Source: Rhizobium sp. Q54
GTDB taxonomy: Bacteria; Pseudomonadota; Alphaproteobacteria; Rhizobiales; Beijerinckiaceae
Assembly: GCA_945901195.1 (NCBI GenBank)
Contig: CAMDKB010000054.1
Span: forward strand, 1 to 14,480
Length of the DNA stretch: 14,480 nucleotides
Direction of reading: 5' to 3'
The translations under genes and the position numbers were made by a program. Below are positions 1 to 7,882 of the stretch, in pieces; the first letter of the stretch is position 1, and the number at the start of each line of letters is the position of its first letter. The notes beneath the pieces are model-generated. The model was not told where the DNA came from and made no database searches. It saw only the letters and a program-made list of their open reading frames with translations.

Positions 1-905
1 CATTTGAAGAACAGCTCGACTTGCCAACGGCATTTGTAAAGCTGCGCGATGGTCAAGGCTGGAAGTTCGAAATTGTTGGTGAAGAAGCCGAGGCGCTTGT
101 CGTTTGGTTCGTCGTAAAACCCGATGTAACGTAGATATTGCGGATAGTCGTGGGGCGATTTTACGCCGGCGAGCCGAACGGTTTGATCGCAGCGCAAGCC
201 CGTTGTCTTGTCGATGGCGCGTGAGTAAACGCGGCGGAACAGTGTGTTGCTTTTGGGCCGAATGACGAAGAAAGCGCCGGCCTGCGTCAAGCGATACAAT
301 CGCCGAAAATCGAGGAAGCCGCGATCCATGATCGTGAAGCTGCCAGGCTCCGGCGTGATGATATCAAGTACGTTCACTTCATGCATTTTGCCTTCGGAAA
401 CAAGGATAAATGAAGGGATATTGCCGCGCAGGTCGACCTGCGTGTGTATCTTAACGGCGGCTTTGGCAGTGCGAAAATGCGCCCACGGGAACAATTTAAG
501 CGACAGGTCGATGGTTGTCGTGTCGAGAGCGTAAACAGTGTTATCGAGATCGACGCCGAAAGCATCTCCCCCATAGAGCAGCCGGGCTTCGACGATTAGC
601 GCGTTGGCAAAATCGCGATAAATGCGCCAGTCGCGCTTCTCGTTTGCGTCGGCAAGATTGCTACGCGCGACGTGTCCGCGAATGCCCAGATGATAGAGTT
701 TGGCGTCCTGCGCGCGCAAACAAACTTCGATGTCGCGCAAACTCTCCCGAAACGTCAGTTGCGCGAACGACATGCAAAGAAACTGATCGAGATGCGAAAA
801 CGTTTTGGTTGGATAGCTCGATGGATATCGCGTAACGCAACGCCGAAACGTGTGCAGCGGCAGAAAATCCATTAGCTGCGCGAAAACTTGTTTGCCGGTG
901 TACAT
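1..905 (-). CDS. IS4-family transposase, 3' part cut by window edge
   Basis: Cut-and-paste DDE transposase. The minus-strand frame opens with ATG at 905 and stays open for 301 codons to the window edge, so the C-terminus is missing. The start is backed by GGAG about seven bases upstream. The N-terminus (MYTGKQVFAQLMDFLP) and the stretch FAQLTFRESLRDIEVCL (residues 47-63) match the DUF4372-type N-terminal domain of one IS4 group. Catalytic residues are visible: D128 in ALDTTTIDLS, D194 in MDRGFLDF and E297 in YKCRWQVELFFK, which gives the IS4 signature Y-x2-R-x3-E just before the edge. I expect roughly 70 to 80 more residues outside the window. No stop or frameshift is seen in the visible part. 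The gene lies downstream of moaA and reads in the same direction. Confidence 0.93.
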   Translation of the reverse strand, partial: MYTGKQVFAQLMDFLPLHTFRRCVTRYPSSYPTKTFSHLDQFLCMSFAQLTFRESLRDIEVCLRAQDAKLYHLGIRGHVARSNLADANEKRDWRIYRDFANALIVEARLLYGGDAFGVDLDNTVYALDTTTIDLSLKLFPWAHFRTAKAAVKIHTQVDLRGNIPSFILVSEGKMHEVNVLDIITPEPGSFTIMDRGFLDFRRLYRLTQAGAFFVIRPKSNTLFRRVYSRAIDKTTGLRCDQTVRLAGVKSPHDYPQYLRYIGFYDEPNDKRLGFFTNNFELPALTIAQLYKCRWQVELFFK

Positions 906-1100
906 TGAGAATCTCCGGGGCGGAAAACCCCAGTCTCTCAAATCGAAGTTCAAGTCGGCAACACCCTTAAAATCTATTTTTTTGTTCTCTATCAGTGCCT
1001 TATATCATGCCTCAGCTAAAATTGCCGGACAACAGTGATATAAATATTGTTATTTTACCGTCGCTTGTGTGATAATGGGACAGCAATCTCTGCTTAATCT
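906..1100. other. Spacer holding the unresolved outer end of the IS4-type element
   Basis: About 195 bases between the transposase start and the moaA stop. I see no gene. The stretch from about 960 to 1060 is noticeably A+T rich compared with its flanks. The outer terminal inverted repeat of the insertion sequence should lie here. A candidate on the minus strand is the segment around 1018-1040 (reading CACTGTTGTCCGGCAATTTT). The partner end is outside the window, so neither the repeat nor a target duplication can be checked. No clear terminator for moaA is visible, so the insertion may have separated moaA from its original downstream sequence. Confidence 0.35.
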
Positions 1101-2132
1101 TTACCCCCCGGTAACACTCATATGGCGACCAACGGCCGGACGACTAGTTGTGCGGTCTATGACGAAATCATGTCCCTTGGGCTTTCTCAGGATGGCCTGG
1201 TCCAGACATTGGTTGATGAGGTCGTTGCTTTGTGAGGCGCGCAGCGGGCCGCGCAGGTCGGCAGCATCTTCCTGCCCGAGGCACATGTAGAGCGTCCCGG
1301 TACACGTGATGCGCACGCGATTGCAGCTCTCGCAAAAATTATGGCTCAGCGGCGTTATGAAGCCTACGCGCCCGCCCGTCTCCTTCAAGGTCACATAACG
1401 GGCAGGCCCACCGGTCTGATAATCGCTCGACTGCACGGTGAACTCATCCGATAGTCGCGCCTGCACCTGAGTGAGCGGCAAATATTGATCTGCGCGTTGT
1501 GTTTCGATTTCGCCCAGCGGCATGACCTCAATGAAAGTCATGTCCATGCCGCGCCCGTGGGCCCAACGGATCATAGAGGGGATTTCATCCTCATTCATGC
1601 CCTTGAGCGCCACGGCGTTGATCTTGATCGCAAGCCCGGCATCCTGCGCCGCGTCGATGCCCTTCAGCACAGTGGACAAATCCCCCCAGCGGGTCACCTC
1701 GCGGAATTTCACGGGGTCGAGCGTGTCCATTGAAACGTTGATGCGCCGCACACCATGAGCGTAGAGATCCCTCGCGTAGCGCGCGAGTTGGGAGCCGTTG
1801 GTGGTGACCGTGACTTCTTCCAGTGCACCGGTTTCAAGGTGCCGGGAAAGCGAAGCAAACAGCGTCATGATATTCCGCCGCACAAGCGGCTCGCCGCCGG
1901 TGATCCGGATCTTGCGCGTCCCGCGCGCCACAAATACCGAGCAAAGCCGGTCCAGTTCCTCAAGTGACAGCAAGTCGCGTTTAGGAAGAAAAGTCATGTC
2001 CTCAGACATGCAATAGACACAGCGAAAATCGCAGCGGTCGGTCACCGATACGCGTATATAGCTGATTTTACGACCGAATTGATCGATCAGAGGCCGTTCC
2101 ATCAGCAATTCGGATCCACCCGGCATCATCAT
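1101..2132 (-). CDS. moaA: GTP 3',8-cyclase MoaA (molybdenum cofactor biosynthesis)
   Basis: Radical SAM enzyme that, with MoaC, converts GTP to cyclic pyranopterin monophosphate, the first step of molybdenum cofactor synthesis in the cytoplasm. In the 343-residue frame the SAM-binding 4Fe-4S cluster cysteines are C34, C38 and C41 (C-x3-C-x2-C). They are followed by ITGGEPL at 77-83. The second, substrate-binding cluster is C267, C270 and C284 (C-x2-C-x13-C). The protein ends in Gly-Gly, the conserved MoaA tail needed for activity, so the C-terminus is intact despite the insertion sequence just downstream. AGGA at 2136-2139 precedes three consecutive ATG codons, so the true start may be the first, second or third. 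A further Met at residue 11 is possible but has a weaker upstream site. No other moa or moe gene is in the window. Confidence 0.97.
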   Translation of the reverse strand: MMMPGGSELLMERPLIDQFGRKISYIRVSVTDRCDFRCVYCMSEDMTFLPKRDLLSLEELDRLCSVFVARGTRKIRITGGEPLVRRNIMTLFASLSRHLETGALEEVTVTTNGSQLARYARDLYAHGVRRINVSMDTLDPVKFREVTRWGDLSTVLKGIDAAQDAGLAIKINAVALKGMNEDEIPSMIRWAHGRGMDMTFIEVMPLGEIETQRADQYLPLTQVQARLSDEFTVQSSDYQTGGPARYVTLKETGGRVGFITPLSHNFCESCNRVRITCTGTLYMCLGQEDAADLRGPLRASQSNDLINQCLDQAILRKPKGHDFVIDRTTSRPAVGRHMSVTGG

Positions 2133-2226
2133 TTATCCTGCGCTAAGCCTGCCCTCTATATACGGACAAATATAGCGCTTTCCAAGACTGTTCAGTAAAC
2201 CCGCGGCACGCGTTCCCCAGAACGCC

Positions 2227-2253
2227 AAAAAGGCCAGGAAATCCTGGCCTTTT
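2227..2253 (-). terminator. Rho-independent terminator behind the L,D-transpeptidase gene
   Basis: A near-perfect inverted repeat: AAAAGGCCAGGA at 2228-2239 and TCCTGGCCTTTT at 2242-2253, separated by two A residues. Read on the minus strand it is a GC-rich stem followed by a run of five T, about 30 bases after the L,D-transpeptidase stop at 2284. The A and T runs flank both sides, so it could work in either direction. It separates that gene from moaA, so moaA probably has its own promoter in the 2133-2227 stretch. Confidence 0.85.
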
Positions 2254-2283
2254 CAGATGCGTGAATTTTAAAAAAGCAGATCG

Positions 2284-2883
2284 TCAGTTTTGAACGACCA
2301 CGTTTGTGCCAACCCTCACGCGTGCGTAAAGATCGGTCACATCGTCATTGGTCATACGGATGCAGCCAGACGAGACAGCCTGCCCAATGGTCCAGGGCTC
2401 ATTTGAACCGTGGATCCGATACAGCGATGAGCCGAGGTACATTGCACGAGCGCCGAGGGGGTTATCCGGTCCACCTTTCATGTGGCGCGGAAGATCGGGA
2501 CGGCGCTTCAACATCTGCGGAGGAGGGGTCCAGCCTGGCCATTCAGCCTTGCGGGTAATGGCTTTCGTGCCACCCCAGGTAAAACCGGGACGGCCGACGC
2601 CGACACCGTAACGAACCGCTTGCCCGTTACCGAGGACGTAATACAGGCGGCGCTCTTTGGTCGAGATCACGATAGTGCCGGGGGCAAAGCGGGCGCTGTA
2701 AGTAACTGTTTCGCGTGGGACGGCGCTCTGCTGCGGGCGACCGTCAACATTTGATACCGCGCCCAGTTGATTGAACGCTGCGGAGAAGAACGAGGCCGCA
2801 TCCTGTGCGAATGCCGTCGTCGAACTGACTTGAACAGACACGCCCGAAAGGACGGCTGCCAGGATTGCTGTTTTGCGGAACAT
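2284..2883 (-). CDS. Exported L,D-transpeptidase (YkuD domain)
   Basis: Periplasmic enzyme of the YkuD family. Members form 3-3 cross-links in peptidoglycan or attach proteins to it, using a catalytic cysteine. The protein has 199 residues. A signal peptide covers about 1-26, with probable cleavage after AFA. The catalytic domain runs from about residue 69 to the end. The family motif is present as IHGSN at 157-161 and SSGCIRM at 171-177, with His158 and Cys174 as the expected catalytic pair. The start at 2883 is supported by GAGG (complement of 2890-2893) six bases upstream. Length and organisation match the short alphaproteobacterial ErfK/YbiS/YcfS/YnhG-like proteins. It appears monocistronic: a 210-base spacer precedes 3094 on one side and a terminator follows on the other. 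The specific acceptor (peptidoglycan or an outer-membrane protein) cannot be told from sequence. Confidence 0.93.
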   Translation of the reverse strand: MFRKTAILAAVLSGVSVQVSSTTAFAQDAASFFSAAFNQLGAVSNVDGRPQQSAVPRETVTYSARFAPGTIVISTKERRLYYVLGNGQAVRYGVGVGRPGFTWGGTKAITRKAEWPGWTPPPQMLKRRPDLPRHMKGGPDNPLGARAMYLGSSLYRIHGSNEPWTIGQAVSSGCIRMTNDDVTDLYARVRVGTNVVVQN

Positions 2884-3093
2884 TTAAGACCTCGGGCGAG
2901 CTGAATTAGGCGCCTGCGCGAAGCGACTCGCAGAGCATGATCTATTTTGGCCTTATTTACCCCTCTAGCGCAATGCGTAGACGCAACGAAACTGGTCCAA
3001 GAATGACGGTTAATTACAGGCGTGGCAGGACTGCAACAGTTAGCTCGTCGCTTTGTTCAAGTTGTTGCAAAACCTAACACTTATCTTAAGAAT
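2884..3093. other. Spacer between L,D-transpeptidase and transporter genes
   Basis: About 210 bases with no convincing gene on either strand. It must hold the promoter of the L,D-transpeptidase gene and the transcript end of the transporter gene. I found only a weak, widely spaced inverted repeat (TGCAAC near 3030, GTTGCA near 3062) and no stem with a T run, so no terminator is called. Confidence 0.5.
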
Positions 3094-4332
3094 TCACCTG
3101 CTGGATGCTGAGCGGGTCCGCTCCACGCTCATGCCGAAAGCGGGCCTTAGCCACACGCCAATCCAGTTGCCAGCCATGGCGCAGACGATCCATAGCCAGC
3201 CGTGCAGGCTGCCTGAAGCTATACCGCTGAAGAAGGCTCCGATGTTGCAGCCATAAGACAGCCGCGCGCCATAGCCCATCATCAACCCGCCAATGGCGGC
3301 AGACAGGATTTGAATCGGGGGGATATGCCAGCCCGGCCGGAATTTTCCGGCGAAACTGGAGGCCGCCAACGCGCCAAGCATCAGGCCGAAGTCCATCACA
3401 GAGGTCGTGTCGGCCAGAATGCTTTCCTTGAGCGCAGCTTGTTGGCCAGCATCCGCCCAGGACTGCCAGTGGCTCAAGTCAAAGCCCGCCGCAGCAAGAG
3501 CCTTGGCGCCCCACAGGGCAAACGCCGAAGTGATCCCCCAAGGGCGGCCCGCAAGATAAAGAGTGAGGAAATTGAGGAGCGCGAGGGCGATAGCGCCTGC
3601 TATTAATGGCCACGGTCCGCTGAGAAGTATGGACGTCAGCCCCTGGCTGCGCCTTGTCGGGCGCAATGGTTCGATTTGCCCGTGGCGGCGTTTTTCCAGC
3701 GCTGCCGATAAAACATAGACAAGGGCGAAAACAGCCAGATTGAGCGAGAGCGCCGGGATCCAGCCCCAGCTTTCCACCAGCGAAATGAGTGGCAGGCTCG
3801 GGAGTCCTTCAAAAAAGGGCAGATGTTCAAGCCCGATTACACAGCCGATAATAAAAAATATCAGCGTGATGACCATTCGCACATTGCCGCCACCCACGGT
3901 GAACAATGTGCCCGAACCGCAACCGCCCCCTAATTGCATGCCGATCCCGAACACGAATGCGCCTGCGATTACCGAAACACCTGCGGGCGCAACAAAGCCA
4001 CCCACCGGCTGGCCAAACAGCGAGCCGGCTGAAAGAGCCGGAAAGAACAGGATGCAGGCGAGCGCAAGCATCACCATCTGGGCGCGCAAGCCAGCGCTGC
4101 GTCCATCGGCAATCAGCACGCGAAACGCCGCCGTGAAGCCAAACGACGCATGATAAAGAGTGAGCCCAAGCGCCGCGCCGGTCAACATGAGGCAGGCCTG
4201 CCGCAGCGATTGTGTTTGCCCGGTCCATAATGTCAGCGCCGCAAGTCCCGCCAGTGCAATGCCAGCCGGAAAGCTTTGCAGCGAAGTAATCGTTGAGACT
4301 GGCCCCAAGAGCGGGCGTGGCGAAAGTGGCAT
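3094..4332 (-). CDS. YeeE/YedE family sulfur-compound permease (TsuA-like)
   Basis: Inner-membrane protein of the Sulf_transp family, whose characterised member TsuA imports thiosulfate through conserved cysteines. The frame is open from 4500, but that would overlap the 3' end of the TctC gene by 89 bases and add a basic, non-membrane leader. The ATG at 4332 gives 412 residues that begin just before the first hydrophobic segment and clears the upstream gene. About ten hydrophobic segments are visible, arranged as two halves. Family motifs are GGGCGSGTLFTVGGGN (135-150, Cys138) and YGCNIGAFFSG (360-370, Cys362), with Cys164 in a membrane segment. The ribosome site is weak (AAGTAAG). It lies 79 bases after the TctC-type gene on the same strand, so the two are probably co-transcribed. 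Family assignment is firm; the substrate (thiosulfate or another sulfur compound) is inferred. Confidence 0.88.
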   Translation of the reverse strand: MPLSPRPLLGPVSTITSLQSFPAGIALAGLAALTLWTGQTQSLRQACLMLTGAALGLTLYHASFGFTAAFRVLIADGRSAGLRAQMVMLALACILFFPALSAGSLFGQPVGGFVAPAGVSVIAGAFVFGIGMQLGGGCGSGTLFTVGGGNVRMVITLIFFIIGCVIGLEHLPFFEGLPSLPLISLVESWGWIPALSLNLAVFALVYVLSAALEKRRHGQIEPLRPTRRSQGLTSILLSGPWPLIAGAIALALLNFLTLYLAGRPWGITSAFALWGAKALAAAGFDLSHWQSWADAGQQAALKESILADTTSVMDFGLMLGALAASSFAGKFRPGWHIPPIQILSAAIGGLMMGYGARLSYGCNIGAFFSGIASGSLHGWLWIVCAMAGNWIGVWLRPAFGMSVERTRSASSR

Positions 4333-4411
4333 GGACTTACTTTCAATCAAGGGGCTGTCATTGTGGAAGCAACAACACCAGTCACATCGGCGCGCCAAAA
4401 ATCTCGAACGC

Positions 4412-5467
4412 TTACGGCTGAATAATGCGCTGGGCTCTATCAAGCGTTTCTTGAGGCAATTTGTAGAGCTTCTGCACCAAAGTCTGCACCTTGTCGCCAC
4501 TCGAGGGCTGTATGTCGATCCGGGACTTCACCGCATCGGCAAGTAAATCCTTGTCCGCCAGTGCTTTGGTGAAGGCATCACGCAGAATACTCACAGCCTC
4601 GGGGGTAGAACCCGGTGGTAAAATGAACGGGCGACCGAAAATCTGCTGACTGACGATGAGTTCCACAGCCCGTTTGTCCTGCTCATCAGACACATATTTC
4701 CAAACGATCGGCACGCCCATGCGATCAAGATCCGGCTCGCCATCAATGGCTGTTTGCAGAATAATGTTGACCTTGTTTTCCGTGATCCAGGAGCCGCGCT
4801 GCGATTTCAGGCTGGAGAAATCCAAACCGCACATGCCGTCGACCTCACCGCGTTCGACCGCCAGCAATATGTCTGCCGAGCCCTTGTAGCCGCTGACCAC
4901 TTCAAAGCGGGAACCTGCGGTGTGGTTGAGCATATAAGCATAGTCCCGCGTTGAACCACCCTGCGCGCTGGCGCCCAGAATTGTCTTGTTGGCGCGCGCG
5001 TCGTCGAAAGACTTGATCTTCGAATTTGCTGACGTGAGGCAGACGCGAGTGCCACTATCGGCGCTACCCAGATAGACAAATTGTGAAGGGTCAAACTGCC
5101 ATTTCTGCTTGGTGTCCAGAAGCGGACCGACTACCACGCCGGGAAAGATGATGCCGACATTCGTCCCATCCTTTGGCGCGATACGGGCAATGATCCCCGC
5201 AGTTCGCGCACTCCCCGCGCCAGGTTGATTTTTGACTGTGATGATCGGTGTACCCGGTATGTAGCGCGGGATATGCCGTCCAATCACCCTGGCATAAGTG
5301 TCATATCCACCGGCAGGATCAGAGCCGACCAGAAAATCGATTGTCTTGCCGGCAAAATAATCCTGTGCCTGCGCAGGCGCGAGAGGCGAACAGACCAGCA
5401 GCAGAGCTGCCAGCTTTGCTGTCATGTTAGAGGGCAATTTCCGGGGCCTTGAGCCAGTCACTCTCAT
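4412..5467 (-). CDS. TctC/Bug-type periplasmic solute-binding protein
   Basis: Periplasmic receptor of the tripartite tricarboxylate transporter family. The open frame reaches 5599, but the first 44 codons look non-coding. The ATG at 5467 gives 351 residues: a basic start, a hydrophobic segment at 16-30 and a likely signal-peptidase site after PAQA (residue 34). An ATG at 5425 would give a shorter signal peptide and is equally possible, because neither has a good ribosome site. The mature part starts with the family pattern: FLVGSDPAGGYDTYARVIGRHI, then IPGTPIITVKNQPGAGS. This is the lobe 1 signature of TctC/Bug proteins, which usually bind carboxylates. No TctA or TctB membrane gene is in the window. 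The next gene is a YeeE/YedE permease instead, so this is an orphan receptor or partner of that permease. The ligand is unknown. Confidence 0.88.
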   Translation of the reverse strand: MRVTGSRPRKLPSNMTAKLAALLLVCSPLAPAQAQDYFAGKTIDFLVGSDPAGGYDTYARVIGRHIPRYIPGTPIITVKNQPGAGSARTAGIIARIAPKDGTNVGIIFPGVVVGPLLDTKQKWQFDPSQFVYLGSADSGTRVCLTSANSKIKSFDDARANKTILGASAQGGSTRDYAYMLNHTAGSRFEVVSGYKGSADILLAVERGEVDGMCGLDFSSLKSQRGSWITENKVNIILQTAIDGEPDLDRMGVPIVWKYVSDEQDKRAVELIVSQQIFGRPFILPPGSTPEAVSILRDAFTKALADKDLLADAVKSRIDIQPSSGDKVQTLVQKLYKLPQETLDRAQRIIQP

Positions 5468-5762
5468 TTCGAACAACTCATCTTTTGATCGCCTGAAGCT
5501 CAAGGTCGCGTCCATTTCAAACAAGTGGCCGTCGGGAGACGGGCAAGCCAACCCCTGGTCAATTCGTATTTGCGCATGTGACCGGTGTCTAGTACCCACT
5601 ATCTAAAGTGAGTGAGTCATAATTGCACTATCGCGGTGTTTTGTGCCGTGATTCAAGATGGCATGATATCGGATGCTATGCGCGCACAGGTGAAACCTAC
5701 CGTGAAACCGGTGATGGAAGACTTGAACTATCCGCGGCGAAATAGAGAGATCACGGCAGCCC
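5468..5762. promoter_or_regulatory. Divergent spacer between TctC and DegT genes
   Basis: Roughly 295 bases separate the chosen start of the minus-strand TctC gene from the + strand aminotransferase, so both promoters should lie here. I see no convincing -35/-10 pair. The only repeat I notice is CACTATC at 5597-5603 and again at 5626-5632, 29 bases apart. The first copy is followed by AAAGTG, making a loose CACT-N6-AGTG dyad. This could be an operator but is weak. Short open frames on both strands look like chance. Confidence 0.3.
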
Positions 5763-6902
5763 ATGAAGATGTCCAGCGAGAAAATACCGTTTATAGATCT
5801 GGCGGCCCAACGCCGCCGGCTTGGCGCAGCGGTTGAGCGCGCCATTCTGCAGGTTGTCGATCACGGTGCCTATATCATGGGGCCGGAAGTATACTGGCTG
5901 GAATCGGCTTTATCGAATTTTTGCGGCGCAAAACACGCCATCTCCTGCGCCAACGGCACAGATGCCCTGGCGCTGGTGTTGATGGCCAAGGGTCTGAAGG
6001 TTGGCGACGCCGTCATTTGTCCCAGCTTCACATTTGCCGCGACAGCCGAAATTATCGCGTGGGTGGGCGCAACACCAATTTTTGCCGATGTGTTTGATGA
6101 TACCTTCAATCTTGACCCCGCGAGCGTTGAAGCTGCGATCACAACCGCCCGCGAACTTGGCCTGAAGCCAACCGCGTTGATCAGCGTTGATCTCTTTGGC
6201 CAGCCGGCCGGATATGAGGCGATCGAGCAGATTTGCGCTCGCGAGAAGATGTTTCTTTTGTCTGATTCCGCGCAGAGTTTCGGCGCGACATATCATGGCC
6301 GCAAGGTCGGAACCATTGGACTTGCAACGGCGACGAGTTTCTTTCCTGCCAAGCCGCTGGGGTGTTATGGCGACGGTGGCGCCGTCTTTACAGACGATGA
6401 CGATCTTGCCGAAATCATGAAATCCATCCGTGTGCACGGCCAGGGCGAAGACAAATATGAGAACGTACGTATTGGCATGAACGGACGGCTTGATACGATT
6501 CAGGCTGCAGTTCTCATCGAGAAACTGAAGCTGTTTCCCGACGAGATCCTGGCGCGCGAGCGCGTCGCCCGCCGCTACGATTCGGCCTTGGCAGATGTCG
6601 CGATCATTCCCGCACGCACTGCGAACACGCAGTCAGTGTGGGCACAATATACGTTACGTGTGGATGCAGGGCGGCGCGCTTCATTCCGCGATCAATTGGC
6701 GGAAGCGGGGATTCCCACTGCCATTTATTATCCCAAACCCTTGCATCAACAGACTGCCTATTCGCATTATCCGGTGGCGGGTAACCGATTGCCGGTGAGT
6801 GAAAGGATTGTAGGGGAAGTCGTAAGCCTGCCCATGCATCCCTACCTTGAGGAAGCCGTGCAGGATCGTATTATCGCTTCTGTCCGCAAAGCGCTCTCCT
6901 GA
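5763..6902 (+). CDS. DegT/DnrJ/EryC1/StrS family sugar aminotransferase
   Basis: PLP-dependent aminotransferase acting on keto groups of nucleotide-activated sugars, used for amino sugars of O-antigen, capsule or other surface glycans. The 379 residues match the usual family length. The N-terminus (IPFIDLAAQRRRL) is typical. GTDAL at 65-69 binds the PLP phosphate and Asp168 in SDSAQSFGA contacts the PLP ring nitrogen. K197 in SFFPAKPLGCYGDGGA is the expected PLP Schiff-base lysine; family members with His here are dehydratases. GMNGRLDTIQAAV (238-250) and YYPKPLHQQ (322-330) are further family blocks. The pattern is close to WbpE/WlbC-type enzymes that make 3-amino UDP-sugars, but the substrate cannot be fixed. 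ATG at 5763 and at 5769 are both possible, each with a poor ribosome site. It faces the damaged deacetylase-like genes with only 26 bases between the stops. No damage is seen here. Confidence 0.92.
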   Translation: MKMSSEKIPFIDLAAQRRRLGAAVERAILQVVDHGAYIMGPEVYWLESALSNFCGAKHAISCANGTDALALVLMAKGLKVGDAVICPSFTFAATAEIIAWVGATPIFADVFDDTFNLDPASVEAAITTARELGLKPTALISVDLFGQPAGYEAIEQICAREKMFLLSDSAQSFGATYHGRKVGTIGLATATSFFPAKPLGCYGDGGAVFTDDDDLAEIMKSIRVHGQGEDKYENVRIGMNGRLDTIQAAVLIEKLKLFPDEILARERVARRYDSALADVAIIPARTANTQSVWAQYTLRVDAGRRASFRDQLAEAGIPTAIYYPKPLHQQTAYSHYPVAGNRLPVSERIVGEVVSLPMHPYLEEAVQDRIIASVRKALS

Positions 6903-6928
6903 AAACGACATCAAGCATTATCAGCCGG

Positions 6929-7882
6929 CTAAATCTTGCGCACGCGCGACGTCAGCCTGTTCCACCCGGCGATTGAGCGTGCCTTGCATATTTTCTGATA
7001 CCAGTACGGCCCTGTAACAAGCTCCGGTTTTTCCCAGTTCGCTTCATAGAGGTGGGGATGGAGCATGAGAAGATAGCGCTGGCCGTGTTTGAGCTTGTCG
7101 ACACACCAGTTAACAGGATCGAGTTCGCTGGTCGCGGATACTGGATTGGCAAGTGAAGCATCCGAAAAAGTGGAATCGAACGAATGGCCAAATCGATTGT
7201 AGCTCCAGAGTGGTTGCTCTTTCGTCATTTGCCACCAATCAACATGGACAGCATGAACCAACTCGCTGGACGGCATATTGCTGCTCCAGGGCTGAAATAC
7301 GCGCATGTCGCATCCCAGCGATCTGAGCATGGCGATGTCAGCATCCATGTCGCTGGCCGCCTGCAGCAAAACCCCACGCGCCATGTGAAGCCCGTTGTGG
7401 AGATAGCCAACGCTGGCGATATTCTGCTCGACATTTTCTGCAATCGCCGTCCAGTCGAGCGGATAGGTTTCTTCGCGGCCAGCCGAAGGGCTGGTCCAGC
7501 GTGCAAATGTGAGCAATGAATAAGGCAGACCAAGTCGCCGCTGCAATTCCAGAACTTCTTCTACTGCTCCGGGCTCTGAATCAGCATTGAATTGGACAAA
7601 GACATGGATTTGGGAGGCATTGCGACGTCCTTCCGCAAGGCTTTCTGCCTAAGCCGCATATTCTCGCGCGCAGCGCGCGCGGGGATCTTCCCCCTCGCGG
7701 GGGCGGTCAATTTCGATGTCGCCGAAATGGTGCAAGCGGGATGCGAGGGTTTGCCGAAGGGGAGCCGAGAAGACTCTCCAGATAGCCCATGGGCAACGTA
7801 GCGGGTCGTGCTCTTGGGGGTCGCCAGCCGTGGGAATGGGCCATACGCCGGGCCGAATGTAGCCGATCAATAGAACCTTCAT
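6929..7882 (-). pseudogene. Deacetylase-fold (NodB-like) gene with in-frame amber codon, metal motif lost
   Basis: One minus-strand frame runs from ATG 7882 to a stop at 6929 (317 codons before the stop), interrupted only by TAG at 7649-7651 (codon 78). After the TAG no ATG occurs before the conserved part; TTG at 7546 is the only nearby start and would cut into the domain. The part after the amber (for example VQFNADSEPGAVEEVLELQR, SVGYLHNGLHMARG, SYNRFGHSFDSTF, YLLMLHPHLYEANW) can be lined up by eye with the neighbouring upstream deacetylase-like frame. Here VQFNAD replaces the neighbour's LRHDVD, so the metal ligands are gone. The first 77 codons (MKVLLIGYIRPGVWPIPTAG...) are unrecognised, partly run through a GC-rich palindrome and may not be ancestral. 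A CAG to TAG change could explain the amber. It is probably a dead gene of a surface-polysaccharide cluster; a translated short form cannot be excluded. Confidence 0.6.
7664..7703. repeat. GC-rich palindromes inside damaged gene
   Basis: Two adjacent inverted repeats: an alternating C/G tract around an AG centre (about 7665-7680), and CCCCC-TCGC-GGGGG at 7690-7703. They lie just before the amber codon of the downstream deacetylase-like frame. They resemble short dispersed palindromes that I recall from intergenic DNA of Hyphomicrobiales. The resemblance is from memory and copy number cannot be judged here. Confidence 0.4.

Noticed and set aside
4333..4500. Upstream extension of the YeeE/YedE frame to 4500
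   Set aside because: It would overlap the coding part of the TctC gene, and the added residues are basic and Cys-rich, unlike the family N-terminus. This is a chance extension.
5468..5599. Upstream extension of the TctC frame to 5599
   Set aside because: It would put more than 40 hydrophilic residues in front of a clear signal peptide, which would block export.
5603..5845. 80-codon minus-strand frame (and 5612-5836 on plus) across the TctC/DegT spacer
   Set aside because: Both overlap the start of the well-supported aminotransferase gene and show no family features.
7649..7651. Amber codon as pyrrolysine or selenocysteine-like recoding
   Set aside because: Pyrrolysine use is not expected in this group, UAG is not the selenocysteine codon, no recoding genes are present and the surrounding region shows other signs of decay.
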